Part shown: positions 34,301 through 46,202 of the stretch, in pieces | Numbering within the stretch: the stretch's first letter is position 1 | Layout: each line of letters opens with the position of its first letter | Assembly: GCF_037042905.1 (NCBI RefSeq) | Contig: NW_026974140.1 | Span: 17,038,001-17,102,000, forward strand | Direction of reading: 5' to 3' | DNA length: 64,000 nucleotides | From: Lytechinus pictus | Taxonomy: Eukaryota > Echinodermata > Echinoidea > Temnopleuroida > Toxopneustidae | Program-made: the position numbers and the translations under genes | The notes under the pieces: model-generated | What the model was told of the DNA's origin: nothing | The model's database searches: none | What the model saw: only the letters and a program-made list of their open reading frames with translations

Positions 34301-37300
34301 GTAATGTTAATGTGTATTGTCAGTTACCGACAAGTAATGATAAAAATGTTCAAATCAAAGAAAGGAATTAAGAAAAAGAAAAAGTTTTTTCATTGAAATG
34401 TTCCTAAAACTCGGGTATACTTCCACATCAAGCTCACTTTCATGTGAAGCCCTGCACAGAAGATAAAATGCAATGATTCCACACATTTGACTTCCATGTG
34501 TTATCTCAATGGCAAATTAAGTGTAATGTCAGTTACCGTAATGTCAGTTACCAGCATGGTTGTGGAAAAATTATCATAGTCCCCAAAAGACAAAAACGAA
34601 TTGTTTAATATTTTGACACATCTTAACCTAGTAACGGAGGTATATTTACATATTCAAATTATTTCTCTATCTACTCAGGGACATGAGATATTTCAATTTT
34701 AATGAACACCCTGAAATTGCATGTCCTTTTGCGTAATGTCAGTTACCGACACATTTTTGCTTGCTGATGCGTAAAAAAATGTGGTTACATAGGAAAACTT
34801 AGTATCAGAGTATACAGCAAGGTTCACTTTATTAACTCTATCAAAAGCAAGCTCCCATCATTTGTTGTTTTAGAGATACACACAATGGAAGGTGTGAAAA
34901 CATTGTGCCGTGTAATGTCAGTTACCGTGAAAATGCCCAGATGATGTTTAGCTGATTTCAAGCTTTTGTTGGTGACATATTTGACATGTATTATTTTTTA
35001 ATAGCACCGTGATTCATGCAGCTTCATGTATATCTGTAATGAAGAGTATTAAAATTAGTATCTTTCACGAGAAAGCGGCATTATTACCAAGTAGTTCACA
35101 GCCACATTTCAGAGACATGCTGTGTATATACAGCTGTAAAAAAGAATATATATGGGACTTATGTCAAAATTTGATGTATCCTCCAAATCAAACACATACA
35201 TGTACACACACAATTTGAAGCATAATGCACACTTTTCCAAAATGGTATTCACAACAGATCATCAATTCTGTTCAGGTATAAGCATCAGATTGAGCATGGG
35301 CGTTTGTACAACACCTACTTAGCTTGTTGTATGTGAGCAAATGGGAGGCTGAATGTCAAACATTCGTACCGTTGCTCACAAAGACGTACCATCCAAAATG
35401 TACCGTTGCACGGCCTTAGGAGGTGACGTCACAATACGATTTAATTCATTGTGCTCAGTAAAGGTGCAAGCCCGATATAAAAAAAAAAATAGAATACTAA
35501 AAATCCACGATCTCTATCTCCTGAACCTTGGAACTTTTATGTTCCAGCTATCAAAAAACAAATTACCCACCGCAATTACTTCACTCTTTACCAAAAACAC
35601 TGACATCCATACATACCCTACAAGACAAGTTACATGTATACAACATCAATATCACCCCCCCTCTGACTAGAACCACACTCGCACAAAAAACCATCATTTA
35701 CACAGGTCCCAAATACTGGAATGGTCTTCACCAAAGCCTTAAACAAAATAGAAATATAAACACCTTAAAAAAACACCTAAAACTCTCATTCCTTAATGAG
35801 TACAATGTATGACACACATGAACTGTTTAATCTTTTCCACGATACTTGCCTCTCGACCCTATTTCTCTTTCTCCTCCCCTTTCCTTTTCTGCTGGACACA
35901 TAATCGTTTCTTTTTGTTTTGTTTTTTCCCCCAGTTTTTTAATATTCCCTTATCCCCTAACCTATGTAGTTACTGCCCCCCTTTTCTTTTCTTGTTATTC
36001 AAACCTATTTTGCCGTTCTTCATATATGGTCTAGATTGTCTTACTTTACTTTTAATTACATACGATTAAGATTACTATAAATTTATCCTAAGGGACTTAC
36101 AATTACAAGCTTTGCTTTTTAATAAGTCCCTCATTTTCATTTTCACATGCTAACTGTAATCTATAATTTGTCTAATCAAAATGTATCTTGAACAAAAAAT
36201 TGTATACATTCCATCTATTTCCTACGAATCTGTTAATTGATTATTGAAGTATTCTTATGACACTTATTCTGTTTTGTACCTTCATACATATGTATATATA
36301 TGTTTGTTATGTTTATTATCAGAAAATGGAAGTGAAATAAACTAAACTGAAACTGAACTGAATACGCGTATAAGCCTGCTGGCTAAATGCGCAATGCTGC
36401 CCAAGGTCATGTGTGCTCGTGGGATTTTGTTTTCGCTTTCCATTTTTTTGCTCCCTTTTCATAGATTACTGCAGGGACAAACTCTTGGTTTTTTCATATT
36501 TTCGCTAAATTCTGAGACGTTGTACAACACAAATAGCGAATATTCTTATTCGTACAACGGTGCAAGATTTCGCATTAGGTGAAAGAAAGAGACGCTCCAT
36601 TCATGTCAGCTAATGCCTCGTTAAATAGAGCATCTTTCTTTCACCTCATGCGAAATATCGCACCATCGCACTCATGCCTATTCGCTATTTGTATACTATC
36701 TGCTCGCGTTTTCTATTAATTTAGGGGGGATGTCGCTTTGTATTATGTAATATCCCCCCAGATGAATAGAACTTTTTGCGGATCAACACCATTGAGATTG
36801 AGTACAAAATTCGAAATCGGGTGATGGAAGTAAGTGGTTATTTAATGGAGCAAACTTCATTCACCGTTCATTCACCATCCTGTTTTATGAAATAAGAGGG
36901 CCCAAGAGGCACTATCATCATAATAAGATCATGATGGATAAGATGTGAATTTTTAGCAACTTATGGGAATGGTTTTTTTCTTTCCTCAAAATGGGAGAAT
37001 GCATGTATTTTTAACAATTTTTTAAACAAGGGTTAAATATTTTTACTCTGCTGTAGTTCACGTTGATTCCAAGGTCATGTGTAACATTATGAACCACTTG
37101 ATGAAATAGCCCCATTGATTATCATGTATGTGTTATCTTTCTATTCTAAAAGGTTTTACAAGGTTAACTATAGCAGGTGGCGTAGCTGGTTCATCTCTAT
37201 GGATAGCCATCTACCCCATTGATGTTGTCAAATCCAGAATTCAAGTCCAGTCACTAGTAGGCAAGATGCCCGGATTCCTGCCAACTTTCACAAAAATGCT

Positions 37301-39019
37301 CAAGGTTGAAGGTGAGTTCTTGAGTTTGATTGTAAATTTTCACAAGATCTTTGTTCAATGTCAGCCAATTTTCATAGCAATTGTCTTCACACAAATTGTA
37401 AACACATGTTGACTCAGATTTGAAAATATATATTTTAAAAGAATGGGAATGTAACCTAGATGCATATAATGTGCAAACTCTAAGATTAAAATTTGTCGAA
37501 GATTTGCAATGGGGTGGGGGGAGCATTTCTATATACAGTGCGTATCAAAAAAAGTTTACACTTAGAAAAAATCCTGTAAAATTATACATTTGTAATATCC
37601 TGAAGATTTTTTCACATTTTGACATTGGTACAGATCCATCTGAGCAAATGACAATATAACTGTTGAAAAATATTTCCGCTTGAGTGAGCACCACTTACTT
37701 TTGAAAAGTTAGTGAAAAATGATTGCGCAGAATTTTGAAATAGTTATGCGAATAAAAGTAGACCTTAATCATGAAGAACACATGGAATTTAGCTAGTAAA
37801 ATTGATTTGACCTTTTACCTTTTTAAAACTTGTTTCCTTGCCCAAAACACTTTGAAGAGTGCATTGTGCCCCACCCCACTCCCCCAAACACCGAGGCCAT
37901 CGTGACGATATTTGCTTTACACTGAGCTGTGATTTACATGAAATGGCTCAGGCTTGATTTTTATTTTGTTAATCATTGTCAAGCTTGGGAAAAGTGTGGA
38001 GAGACAAGTATTAAAATGAAAAATGAAATGTAAACCCACTTTAAATGATAAAAACTTATTGAAAAATTGCTGGATCTGTCTGATATAAACTTTGGTTCAG
38101 ATTCAGTTATGTCCTCAGATCGAGCTGGCACAAAAGGCGTTAAGATTGTGCTTACTAAGTGTTAAAATTTCAATTTGGGTGGCAAAATTGTTACAAAATG
38201 CTTGAATGTATCCGTTTTATTTCAATAGACTAAAAGTGCAAGGGAAATGTATGAGAAATGTTTCGCAGGGTAAGTTTGATTTCGCCCCTTCCCCTTGACA
38301 CAGTGTGAAAACAAGCATTTCTGCGCAAACAAATTTCTGCGAGCTTTAGAAAAATGGACGGTGCTCTCTCAAGTGTAACATTCTGTCAAAACTTTTACTT
38401 TCATTGGATAGATGAGACCCTAACCCAAGATTATATGTGAAAATATTACCCACATGTATATTTTTCAATTCCCAGGGCTTTTTCTTTGCCTTCTTCACTT
38501 TCTAACTTCTCCTTTGATGATGTGTTCTTCCTTAGCCTCTGACCTTGCAGTACATCTAAAGAAGACCAAATGTTAAAGACTCTGTAGCATTATGTTTCAT
38601 TAGGAAGTCAATTCCTGAAGTGTTTTAACCCTTTAAATAGGCGTTCTCAGTCAAATCGAACAGTATTTTATTTCAAATTTAAATGTTTTAAATTTTCATC
38701 AAATGCTTGCACAAATTTTATACAGAACATCAGTAAAACCTATTTCTTGGTTTCAAACATAAATATTCAAATATAAAAGTAGATCATAATAAACACTTTC
38801 AAGGCAATGGGATAGAGGCAACTGTCCCTTTAGATATCCTCATCATACATTGCTCACCATATATTTTGTTTACTGGTTGCAGGTGTGTCGTCACTATTCA
38901 GTGGTGTTTATCCCTGTATTTTACGAGCATTCCCTGCCAATGCTGCTATGCTACTTGCCTATGAAGCAAGTAGATCATGGATGAGGAACCATAGACCAGG
39001 CTGGTTAGACCGATATTAG
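28244..39019 (+). CDS. SLC25A15: Mitochondrial ornithine/citrulline carrier (SLC25A15/ORNT1-like), 5 coding exons
   Basis: Coding exons 28,244-28,355, 29,438-29,834, 30,848-31,020, 37,153-37,311 and 38,883-39,019 join in frame to 325 residues (978 nt with stop); every junction is GT-AG. Three ~100-residue carrier repeats each carry P-x-[D/E]-x-x-[K/R]: QPFDTIK (47-53), CPTELIK (144-150) and YPIDVVK (248-254). REMPGYFAFFFGYEL (198-212) and LRAFPANA (294-301) match the substrate-contact segments of ORNT1 rather than carnitine or other carriers. The family exchanges cytosolic ornithine for mitochondrial citrulline across the inner membrane. The N terminus is ~24 residues longer than human ORNT1 and Ser/Pro-rich. 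The start ATG has a strong context (AACATGG). SLC25A2-type paralogy cannot be judged from one sequence. Confidence 0.92.
29438..29834 (+). CDS. SLC25A15: SLC25A15-like coding exon 2
   Basis: Acceptor CATTACAG. Encodes residues 38-170 (first and last split) with carrier signatures 1 and 2, QTYPQLYRG and VLFMCYGLCQ. The donor AAAGT|GTAAGG was chosen over the GT two bases earlier because it keeps the frame into GPWQVTKDLL. Confidence 0.9.
29897..30362. mobile_element. TIR MITE with TTAA flanks in intron 2
   Basis: Left TTAAAGCGCCCCGCCATTGA and right inverse (TCAATGGAAGGTCGCTTTAA) share ~36 bp of imperfect inverted repeat including AAATCGTGGGAAAAT. Ends adjoining TTAA suggest a TTAA-targeting superfamily (piggyBac or Kolobok-like). 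No coding capacity. Confidence 0.6.
30848..31020 (+). CDS. SLC25A15: SLC25A15-like coding exon 3
   Basis: Acceptor CCATGCAG. Encodes residues 170-228 including GPLGLFQGLTSTWLREMPGYF. Donor TTTAA|GTAAGT, phase 1. The following intron is 6.1 kb and full of repeats. Confidence 0.92.
32337..32590 (+). repeat. Motif cluster I: GTAATGTCAGTTACC
   Basis: Copies at 32,339-32,355, 32,506-32,521, 32,532-32,548 and 32,552-32,567, plus a partial GGTTACC at 32,581. The intervening DNA is not repeated. The motif has dyad ends (GTAA...TTAC). See cluster II and the findings. Confidence 0.85.
32640..33385. other. Possible decayed element with GCTGATTCAGC/GGGGGGCTGAATCAG ends
   Basis: A G-run/C-run hairpin GGGGGGGCTGATTCAGCCCC at 32,664-32,700 and a second GGGGGGCTGAATCAG at about 33,355 bracket ~650 bp without genes. 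AT-rich inside. Weakly supported. Confidence 0.3.
34311..34927 (+). repeat. Motif cluster II: GTAATGTCAGTTACCG
   Basis: Copies at 34,313-34,329 (one mismatch), 34,522-34,538, 34,538-34,552 (sharing a base with the previous one), 34,732-34,748 and 34,911-34,927, all on the plus strand. Spacers differ in length and sequence. A poly-C run (34,149-34,168) precedes the cluster. Confidence 0.85.
35490..36362 (+). mobile_element. CR1/L2-type LINE 3' end
   Basis: 35,495-35,670 encodes KIHDLYLLNLGTFMFQL and the frame at 35,600-35,812 continues KTIIYTGPKYWNGL and LKKHLKLSFLNEYNV. This is the C-terminal region of CR1/L2-type reverse transcriptases, with one frameshift between. A pyrimidine-rich 3' UTR follows, ending AATAAACTAAACTGAAACTG with a CTGAA-type tail (36,335-36,362). 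The RT core is absent (5'-truncated). It lies in intron 3 of the carrier gene, sense orientation. Confidence 0.75.
36524..36695. mobile_element. Hairpin MITE
   Basis: Arms such as TTTCGCATTAGGTGAAAGAA and TTCTTTCACCTCATGCGAAA are inverted copies over ~65 bp around a ~35-bp loop. Outer ends ACAAATAGCGAATA / ATTCGCTATTTGT. Intronic, non-coding. Confidence 0.75.
37153..37311 (+). CDS. SLC25A15: SLC25A15-like coding exon 4
   Basis: Acceptor TATTCTAAAAG with a weak pyrimidine tract. Encodes residues 228-281 with IAGGVAGSSLW and signature 3 YPIDVVKSRIQ. Donor GAAG|GTGAGT. The 1.57-kb intron after it contains a mariner-like element. Confidence 0.92.
37532..38478. mobile_element. Tc1/mariner-like element, copy 2 (right end missing)
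   Basis: Starts CAGTGCGTATCAAAAAAA after TATA and follows copy 1 (7,141-8,075) closely, with a ~65-bp extra stretch near 37,990-38,045. It stops at CCAGGGCTTTTTC without the right inverted terminus. Located in intron 4 of the carrier gene. Confidence 0.85.
38883..39019 (+). CDS. SLC25A15: SLC25A15-like coding exon 5, with stop
   Basis: Acceptor GGTTGCAG. Encodes residues 281-325 with the family's LRAFPANA segment and ends WLDRY-TAG. The 3' UTR follows. Possible AATAAA signals on this strand occur at about 40,613 and later; none is proven. Confidence 0.92.
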
Positions 39020-39280
39020 TATCTGGGATAGACCAGGTCCTATCATCCACTCCCATACCATGATTGATGGACCAGCATAGTTACCAGGACAGGTATGACA
39101 TTGCAAAGTAAAGATTGGCTTCTGTCATACTGTCATCCTAGACCACATTCATTAGACTGGTGTAAACAGCTCAAGTACAGATAGACCTGGTCTTGTCTTC
39201 CAGTTATAGGTCACAATAAATTGACTTATGCAATGCATGTTGTAGACCAGGTCCTGTTTTCAAAGTTGGTAACACTGGGT
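39020..39280 (+). other. 3' UTR segment with AGACCAGGTCCT repeats
   Basis: Immediately after the stop, near-palindromic AGACC(A/T)GGTC boxes recur at about 39,030, 39,185 and 39,244, and a related AGACCAGGCTGG is in the last codons. They could be decayed repeats or UTR sites. No function assigned. Confidence 0.4.
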
Positions 39281-39283
39281 AAA

Positions 39284-39478
39284 CCTGATGGGCGTTTCGT
39301 AAAGCCGTTCTTAAGTTACGAGCGACTTTACAAACGTCTGGTGATCCTTTATTGTGTACCGTAAGTGATACACACAGATTTCTATTGGCTTTAATATAGT
39401 CCCTAAGAAAGGATCACCAGATTTTTGTAAACTTGCTCATAACTTACAAGCCGCTGTTTGAAACACCTACCTCGTCCT
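39284..39478. mobile_element. MITE of the 'GCGTTTCGTAA' type
   Basis: Left GGGCGTTTCGTAAAGCCGTT and right (AAGCCGCTGTTTGAAACACC) are imperfect inverses, with internal inverted TCTGGTGATCCTTT / AAAGGATCACCAGA. Lies in the presumed 3' UTR or flank of the carrier gene. Confidence 0.6.
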
Positions 39479-40119
39479 ATCATAAAGAAACTAAAATAAA
39501 TGATACTTGCATTCATATACAGTACAAAATATAGGCTTGGTCATATCATCTGATCAAAACAGACACTGAGTAGATTTATTTTATCACTGACTATTGAAGA
39601 TAACCCAGAGCCTGTTACCCAATCATCATATCATAGAGACAAGGGTCATATTTCTCAAAGTAAAATTGACTATTTTTATATGCTACAGACTGAATCATAG
39701 TTATCCACAATGTGCAGTGTGAACAAAGTTTATCAATCTTTTTCTGATATAACGTTTATAGCGGACATAAAGAGTAAACTCTTATCATGTCATAAGTGCA
39801 CAAAATGTATGTATGTTTAACTTATCAAGCAATACCAGTATGTTTTGAAAATTGAAATTTATACCACTGCCTCATTGGACAAATGTTATAGTGGAAATTG
39901 AATTTGAAGACTAGGTTGGGTCCCCTCTCTACAATTTTGTCCTTTCTCTTGTCAATAGAAATCTTGAAAATTATTCATGGTACTTATTTATATTGAAGAA
40001 ATTTTCTAATTTTTATCTTATATTTTTGTATGTTATTACACAATGAAAAGAATAATATCACAATTAATGAAGGAAAAGAAGGTGAAGAGTGGTTTTACTT
40101 TACTTTAAAATCTCTCTTA

Positions 40120-40322
40120 CTGCTAGACCAGGCTGGACCAGGTTGGTCCTGATCGAGCGGTGGAAACACACACCGGGTTCCAAACTTTTTTCACTCCTTT
40201 GGTAACAGATCTGACGTCCTGTCTCCGACATCACTACAAAACGGTCCTGCTGGGGTCCACTCTGCGTATTCACTGCTCGACCAGGACTGGCCTAGCCTGG
40301 CCTGTTGCTATAGCAGGGGTCT
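40120..40322. mobile_element. TIR MITE (~200 bp)
   Basis: CTGCTAGACCAGGCTGGACC at the left and GGCCTAGCCTGGCCTGTTGC at the right are imperfect inverses over ~45 bp, including TCGAGC(A/G)GTG. Non-coding. Confidence 0.55.
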
Positions 40323-42475
40323 AAGACTAGTTGGCTGTAAATTTGATAAAATTCAGTCATATTTTAGAACTCATCCTTTGGTTTTGGTCATTTTATCCTG
40401 CTATTTATCATTTTATTTGAAATTTGACCATTTCTTTTGATATTATTTGCATGAAATTATGCTATAGTTTTGATTTAATATATGTAATATTCAGGGGCCA
40501 TAATGAAACTGTACATTAATTGAATTGAATTTAAGAAATGTTTATATTTTGTTTACATAATGTACATGATTTGTAGTCGAAAATAGCGAAAAGAAATAAT
40601 TTGTTCCCATGAAATAAAATGATTTCCAGTTAAATTTATATATAAAAGATGTCATGCTATAATGCAAAATTTATTATAATTTTTTTTTTAATGAAACAAA
40701 AACCAAAAGAGGAGACCCAAAACTTATATGCTGACGGCATATTCCATGATTTGTTTTCCTTGATTGATTTGAAAATCTTTAGATCTTTAATTCATAGCCT
40801 AAAATGAATGATGTATAACAGATCTAAGGGGTGTTTCAAAAAGGGGTGTAGGACCTAAAGTCTTGTTGCACTATTTAGAAATCACATTCAGGTATCAGAG
40901 TCTAGTATTCAGACTCAATGTACATGTATTTTATATATTTGTCATAGAACTGAAGCACCTTCTTGCACCTTGACTCTGCTGAACAGTAATAGTCATGTTA
41001 CTAGCCACAATGTATACATGTATTTATGATATCTATTTTGATACTGCAGTAAAAAAGTAGAGACTTTATCCATTGTTGTAAATGATTTAAAAACTAGTTG
41101 AGAAGTTTTTTAATGAATTGACAGAGCGATCATCTTGGGAAAGATCCTATTATAGTTTTGAATGTAACTTTACTCCTGAAATATGTGAAACTCACTTCTA
41201 CAGTAATGCAATGTCCTTAATGAACAAAATAGTTGCTAGCAATGATTGTTTTGAAGTGCTTTAGAGCTAATACAATGGACTCACAATACGGCGCACCATC
41301 TATCACTTGCAGCAGACAGGCAAATTTCTAACTTGGGGGTCGTTGTCATTATTCTCAAGCGCTGGCAGCTCACACTGCTAGTGTACTGTGACTGTGATGC
41401 TTAAGAAATGAAAACCATATGGCAAAAGCGAGGAAGAAATCACCGAGAAGGGTCTAAATTTCGCAAATAAATATGCAGCAAATTTCTCTCCCACCTCCTG
41501 GACCCTGGTAAACAGCATTATTTCATGCAAGCCGGCCGAACTGCTACGGCCAGCAAAGCATAATTGCATGCATGCACTAGCATGTAACAATAAGATTGAC
41601 TTTTTACCATGAGGCATTGTGTATATTGGTTTGTCCGTATCGTGAATCTACCGAAATGCAAGTTTGCAACTGTTCCGAAGTTTGCCAATTATTGTTGTAC
41701 ACAGGGTTATTCCACATAAACATTCAGATCGGATTTGTTAGGATTGATTGATTGATTGATTTACAGTATGTATAACTCTCATAGAAATAGAATTGAAAGA
41801 TATCTACTTTCATCATTATAAGAATCATATATTGTATATATTGCATAGAGCAAAAGTGCAATATTTTGCAGTTGTGTTCCAATGAAATAGAAGTCTTGTG
41901 TTACAGTACATTGTAGGTACACCAAGGAAAAGAGTGATCAATTTGAACATTTATACTATCTTCTTGGGATATGCTCATAGACATTTGTACATGTATCATT
42001 TGGCAGTAAGATGAGGCACCTTGTCAAAGTAAGTGATGCATCTTTTGCGCTGGAATCTTGCTTTGATTCTCAATTCTTGTACTTCATTATAGACAAAACA
42101 ATGGTGAGTGCAGGAAAGCCACTATAAACAGGACACATGGTGTCTTTAAAGCGGGATTCCTGCTAACAGACATGGCACAGACAAGGTACCTAAAGATGAC
42201 TTCAATGAAGAGAATTTATTAGGGAATGTGATACTGACCACGAACCCTGTGCCTGGGGGTGAGTGTTGTAAAGAATGAGGTCTGACTAAAATTCATTATT
42301 GAGTGCTAATGCGCACATGAGACTTAACATGCAATCTAATTTTTCATCTTTTGGAAGAACAACTTGACCACTTAATGATTCCTACGTGATTGCTCTTGAA
42401 TATCACTCAACGCATCCTGTAAACATATTGCAGTAGTCCTGCGTGAACTGCTTGACTCTCAAAATAAATCTTATG
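40323..42475. other. Intergenic, no gene recognised
   Basis: Contains possible 3' UTR with an AATAAAATG signal at 40,613 and a GGGTGTTTCAAAAAGGGG fragment (40,829) resembling MITE ends. Frames up to 79 codons (for example 41,378-41,617 minus) have no recognisable motif. Confidence 0.45.
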
Positions 42476-42667
42476 GGGTGTTGTAACTTACTTGCAATTG
42501 AATGCAAGCCAATTTCAGGTCACCAAATCAATTGAAAATCACACATTTTATTGCAAATTTGCAGTTGATGGGTGGTCTGCTTCTTGCATCAACAAGTACA
42601 AATTGATTTGCTTCTGTATTTAAATTGATCTATTACTTGTAAATTTACATTTCTTGCAACACCCCCT
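42476..42667. mobile_element. MITE with GGGGTGTTG ends
   Basis: GGGGTGTTGTAACTTACTTG at the left faces TTTCTTGCAACACCCCC at the right. Internal TTGCAATTGAATGCAA-type inverted segments. Non-coding, ~190 bp. Confidence 0.6.
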
Positions 42668-43079
42668 TAGTCTTTTCTGACTATGTTCTCAAATTGTTTA
42701 GAGGCTGTTAATTTACTATGTGCTGAATTCATTTTAGGGGATAATGCTGATGTTTGTTGTTTGATATTTCTTTTTTATCTTGCTTTCCTCATTTCACCTT
42801 TAAGACAGATGATTTTCTATAGATTCTACTTAAACATAATACTACTAGTCATTTGTTATTCTACCATACAAGGGTGATAGAAAATTGAATGTTATGAAGG
42901 TGTTTAATGAATGTGCGAAATTGCATTTTTGTATGCAAAGGGTTTCCTTTTTAAAGTATATTATTTTACTTACTATTTATGATAATAATGTTCTTAAATT
43001 TTTTGATTTATTTTGCACAACTGTTCATGAAGGTTTGCAGATAATTTTAAAAACAAATTCACACCAGCTGAAAATACTA

Positions 43080-43200
43080 ATTCTACTTCTACCACCACTG
43101 CTACCACAATGCTCACAACTACCTGTGACTACTACGACTGCAACAACTACTCTGACCACTACTACTACTGCTGCTGCTGCTGCTACTACTACTACTACAC
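43080..43200. repeat. (ACT)n/(GCT)n trinucleotide repeat
   Basis: Degenerate CTACCACCACTGCTAC grading into pure ACT/GCT units. It continues at 43,479-43,502, so a MITE appears to have split it. The apparent Thr-rich frame is repeat-derived. Confidence 0.85.
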
Positions 43201-43478
43201 TGTTAGAAATTTATCCTTAAAATAAAAGAAGTTCCTGCAGCAGAGTCACGATAACACCTGTAATCTTACCAGATTGCGTAATCTTACAGGAAATTGGTAT
43301 GTGGTGTATGGAACCTTACAAATTTACTTTAAGAAAACACCCTTTTCCCCTTTTTAAACAGACCTGTTCTTTTAAATTGCAGAAAAATTCCTGTTTTATG
43401 AATTTACAGAACGATTCTGTTATTGCTTTCTGCAAAATCTTATTTTTTCCCCTGTAAAATCAGGTTTTTTTAAACAGT
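43198..43478. mobile_element. MITE inserted in the ACT repeat
   Basis: Left end ACACTGTTAGAAATTTATCC, right end TTTAAACAGTGT. Both flanks are ACTAC units, consistent with insertion into, and target duplication of, the microsatellite. Inside, several CTGTAA/TTACAG pairs alternate. The CACTG end suggests a hAT-like family. Confidence 0.65.
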
Positions 43479-44271
43479 GTACTACTACTACTACTACCAC
43501 CATTATTGGTGATATAGTGGTAATATATTATTATGGAATAAGTATTTTGTATTGATTTTATGGTATTCTGACATGAATTGACATAGAGCATATCTATGAA
43601 GTGAGATCATGTTTTGGTTTTCTGGATGTAATTATCTGATAGAAATATGATATTGGTATTGTTTATATTGAGGCTGCAAAATATATAATTTTGAGAGGAA
43701 ATAAGTCTAATTTTATGATTGTCGAAGAATGCTGTGCTGTGTCTGAGACGCATTTCATTAAAAATAAAATGAAATGAAAATTTAAGCTTTGTTTGTAATT
43801 GTTTTTACTTTTGCTGTAATCATCTTGGTTGTACTGGACTTGAACCTTGTCATCAATGAGCCATGAGTATCAGCAAATCATGTTATCTCAAGATTAAAGA
43901 TGATACGACTTGAAGATTATGACAAGGTGTGTACTAGCAATATCCTTTTGTTATAAGGTTCAATTCAAGTTAGTGTTCCTGAATCGTGGAGAACTGGTTT
44001 TAATTACAAAAAGACAAATTTCATTATGAATTTTTGCATTGGGTACTGCATGTAACCATGGAGATTATATTTCATGATCTAGTAGCTGGAGACCCATTCA
44101 TATTTTATATATATTCACCATTCATGAAAGATGTTGTGACAAATGATTATTCAATAGGTGTTTTCAGATCGCCTCAATCGTCAGAGTACCAATTGAATTA
44201 CAAGAAATTGTTCAGGCCTTAAAATACCCAATAATTATTTTCTGTATCCAAACTGACCTGAAGCAGACCCT

Positions 44272-44520
44272 TTTGGGGCAAGTTCCTGAAATTACGAGCA
44301 TACGCAGTATGGTCTGATAGGCAGGCAAGGCGAGAGATTCAATCGCTAGCTAAGCAGCCACCCACGGCGCACCTGCCTAAATACATGCTGGGCTAAGAAA
44401 GTTCTTGAGGTTGCAAGCATGCGCAGTATGGTCTGATAGGCAGGCAAGGCGTGAGATTCAATCGCTAGCTCAGCAACCACCCATGGCGCACCTGCCTAAA
44501 TACATGCTTGGCTAAGAAAG
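44272..44520. repeat. Tandem duplication of a ~124-bp unit
   Basis: Two adjacent copies share CGCAGTATGGTCTGATAGGC, GAGATTCAATCGCTAGCT and GCGCACCTGCCTAAATACAT, each ending GGCTAAGAAAGTTC. A few substitutions separate them. 44,521-44,740 downstream contains further short inverted phrases (GTTCCCGTTATGTGCTTTCA). Confidence 0.8.
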
Positions 44521-44759
44521 TTCCCGTTATGTGCTTTCACATGGCCAAATACCTGCGACCTTGGAAAAATCCCCACGAAAGTTCTCATAATTTTGACAAG
44601 TACCTACTATTTAGTGGGTATTTTCTTAAGGGGAAATGCATAATTTGCTTTCACACTGGCAAAACTACCTGGTATTTTCTGATCGGGGTAGAACAGGGCA
44701 AATTTTCCCAATTAGAAAATACCTGGAGCTGACAATCTTTGAGGTGGTCTGAAAACACC

Positions 44760-46195
44760 TAATGATGCTTCCCAGCAAATATAAAAAAGATATTGATACG
44801 AATGATGCAGTGATCGTAAGCCATTCATAGGGGCTCTCCGTCTAAAAGAAGGATGTGTGATTCAATGTTACATATTTGTGATTGGTCAAGTACATTTCCA
44901 GAAGTATATCTCAATTTACATTGCTATGGCATGAGACAAGTTTGAGAGTTCTTAGCACACCCAAATACTAAACAATTTTATAGCATTGTCATTTTGAAAA
45001 GTAAACCAGTACACAAATCATTCAAACCATTGAAAAGTTTCTCCAGTTTTCTTATCTGAAAGTTGGAAATTTAATACAATTATTAATACAAATGGGAAGA
45101 CAATTACAAGTTACATTTTCAAATATAATTCAACATGTGCAATTCTCTTGTGACAAATATAATGGAAGTATTGGCAAGATTTCAGGAATTTTAAAATAAT
45201 TTTTAAAGTTTCATTTCATATTAGTTAATTGATTCATTCAGAACTTCAATAATAACATTGCTGAAGGAGTGATAACTTTCATGACAAAGAATAGCAGCAT
45301 TGGCAGCAGTAAGATTTATTTGGCTGTTACATGCCTACTTTAATTTGTTTTATTCATATCAGTTTTATTTTAATAATTCAAGATTTTTTCTTCAAATGAA
45401 TCTTTTACACGTTTGCTTACAATTAAACATGTGATCTCAACATAAGATTTCTGAGATATATTTATCTAACCAATAAGTGCACATTATTATTACTTTTTGT
45501 TTTTTCATAGCTTAAACAAGATATAAATTGCTGGCAGAAGCTTGGTTTTCCGTTTTCTTTTCATCATTTCTTAGAGTTAGCTGCATTTAATCTAATTATC
45601 TGTGTGATGAGTTGCTGAATGTGACACAGTTTTTAATTCTGCCAATTGTACAAATTTGATAAATAGATGTATATACAACTAGATTAATGGACTTAATTTT
45701 CACTTGTAAAAATCACATATATTGTAATATTAATTGACACAAACCATATTTTTAAAAAATATATTAGGTATTTAGATATAAGTGAATGTATTTGGATGAT
45801 ACAATAAATAAGAATTAATTTGTATCTTTCAGTTAGAATACTATTATCCATTGAAAATATGAAAATAACATTTATTGCACAATTAAAATAATTCTTGATC
45901 AAGCTTATAATTAAGCACACACTTCAAATTCATTGATAAAAACTCTTCTATCTATAATACATATTCACAATGGTCCTGTTGAATGTCATATACACAAATA
46001 ATATAACTTACGTTTATCATACTTCTAAAAAATATAAGAACTGTTATAATGATCTATCTTAAAACACTTGTCACTATAATCATAGCAATGCTTACCCCAT
46101 GTTATGCCATTTAATTTTACGTATTTCAGTACATACATGGTATTCTGTCACATTGACATAAACTTTTCTCATATAAAATCATATTTTTGAATTTT
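44760..46195. other. Intergenic, no gene recognised
   Basis: AT-rich DNA without supportable coding sequence. The 75-codon minus-strand frame at 45,693-45,920 is compositionally simple. Confidence 0.5.
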
Positions 46196-46202
46196 CTTTG
46201 AA

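Noticed and set aside
42885..43220. 111-codon frame with Thr/Ala-rich tail
   Set aside because: The tail is an ACT/GCT microsatellite and the start has no family resemblance.
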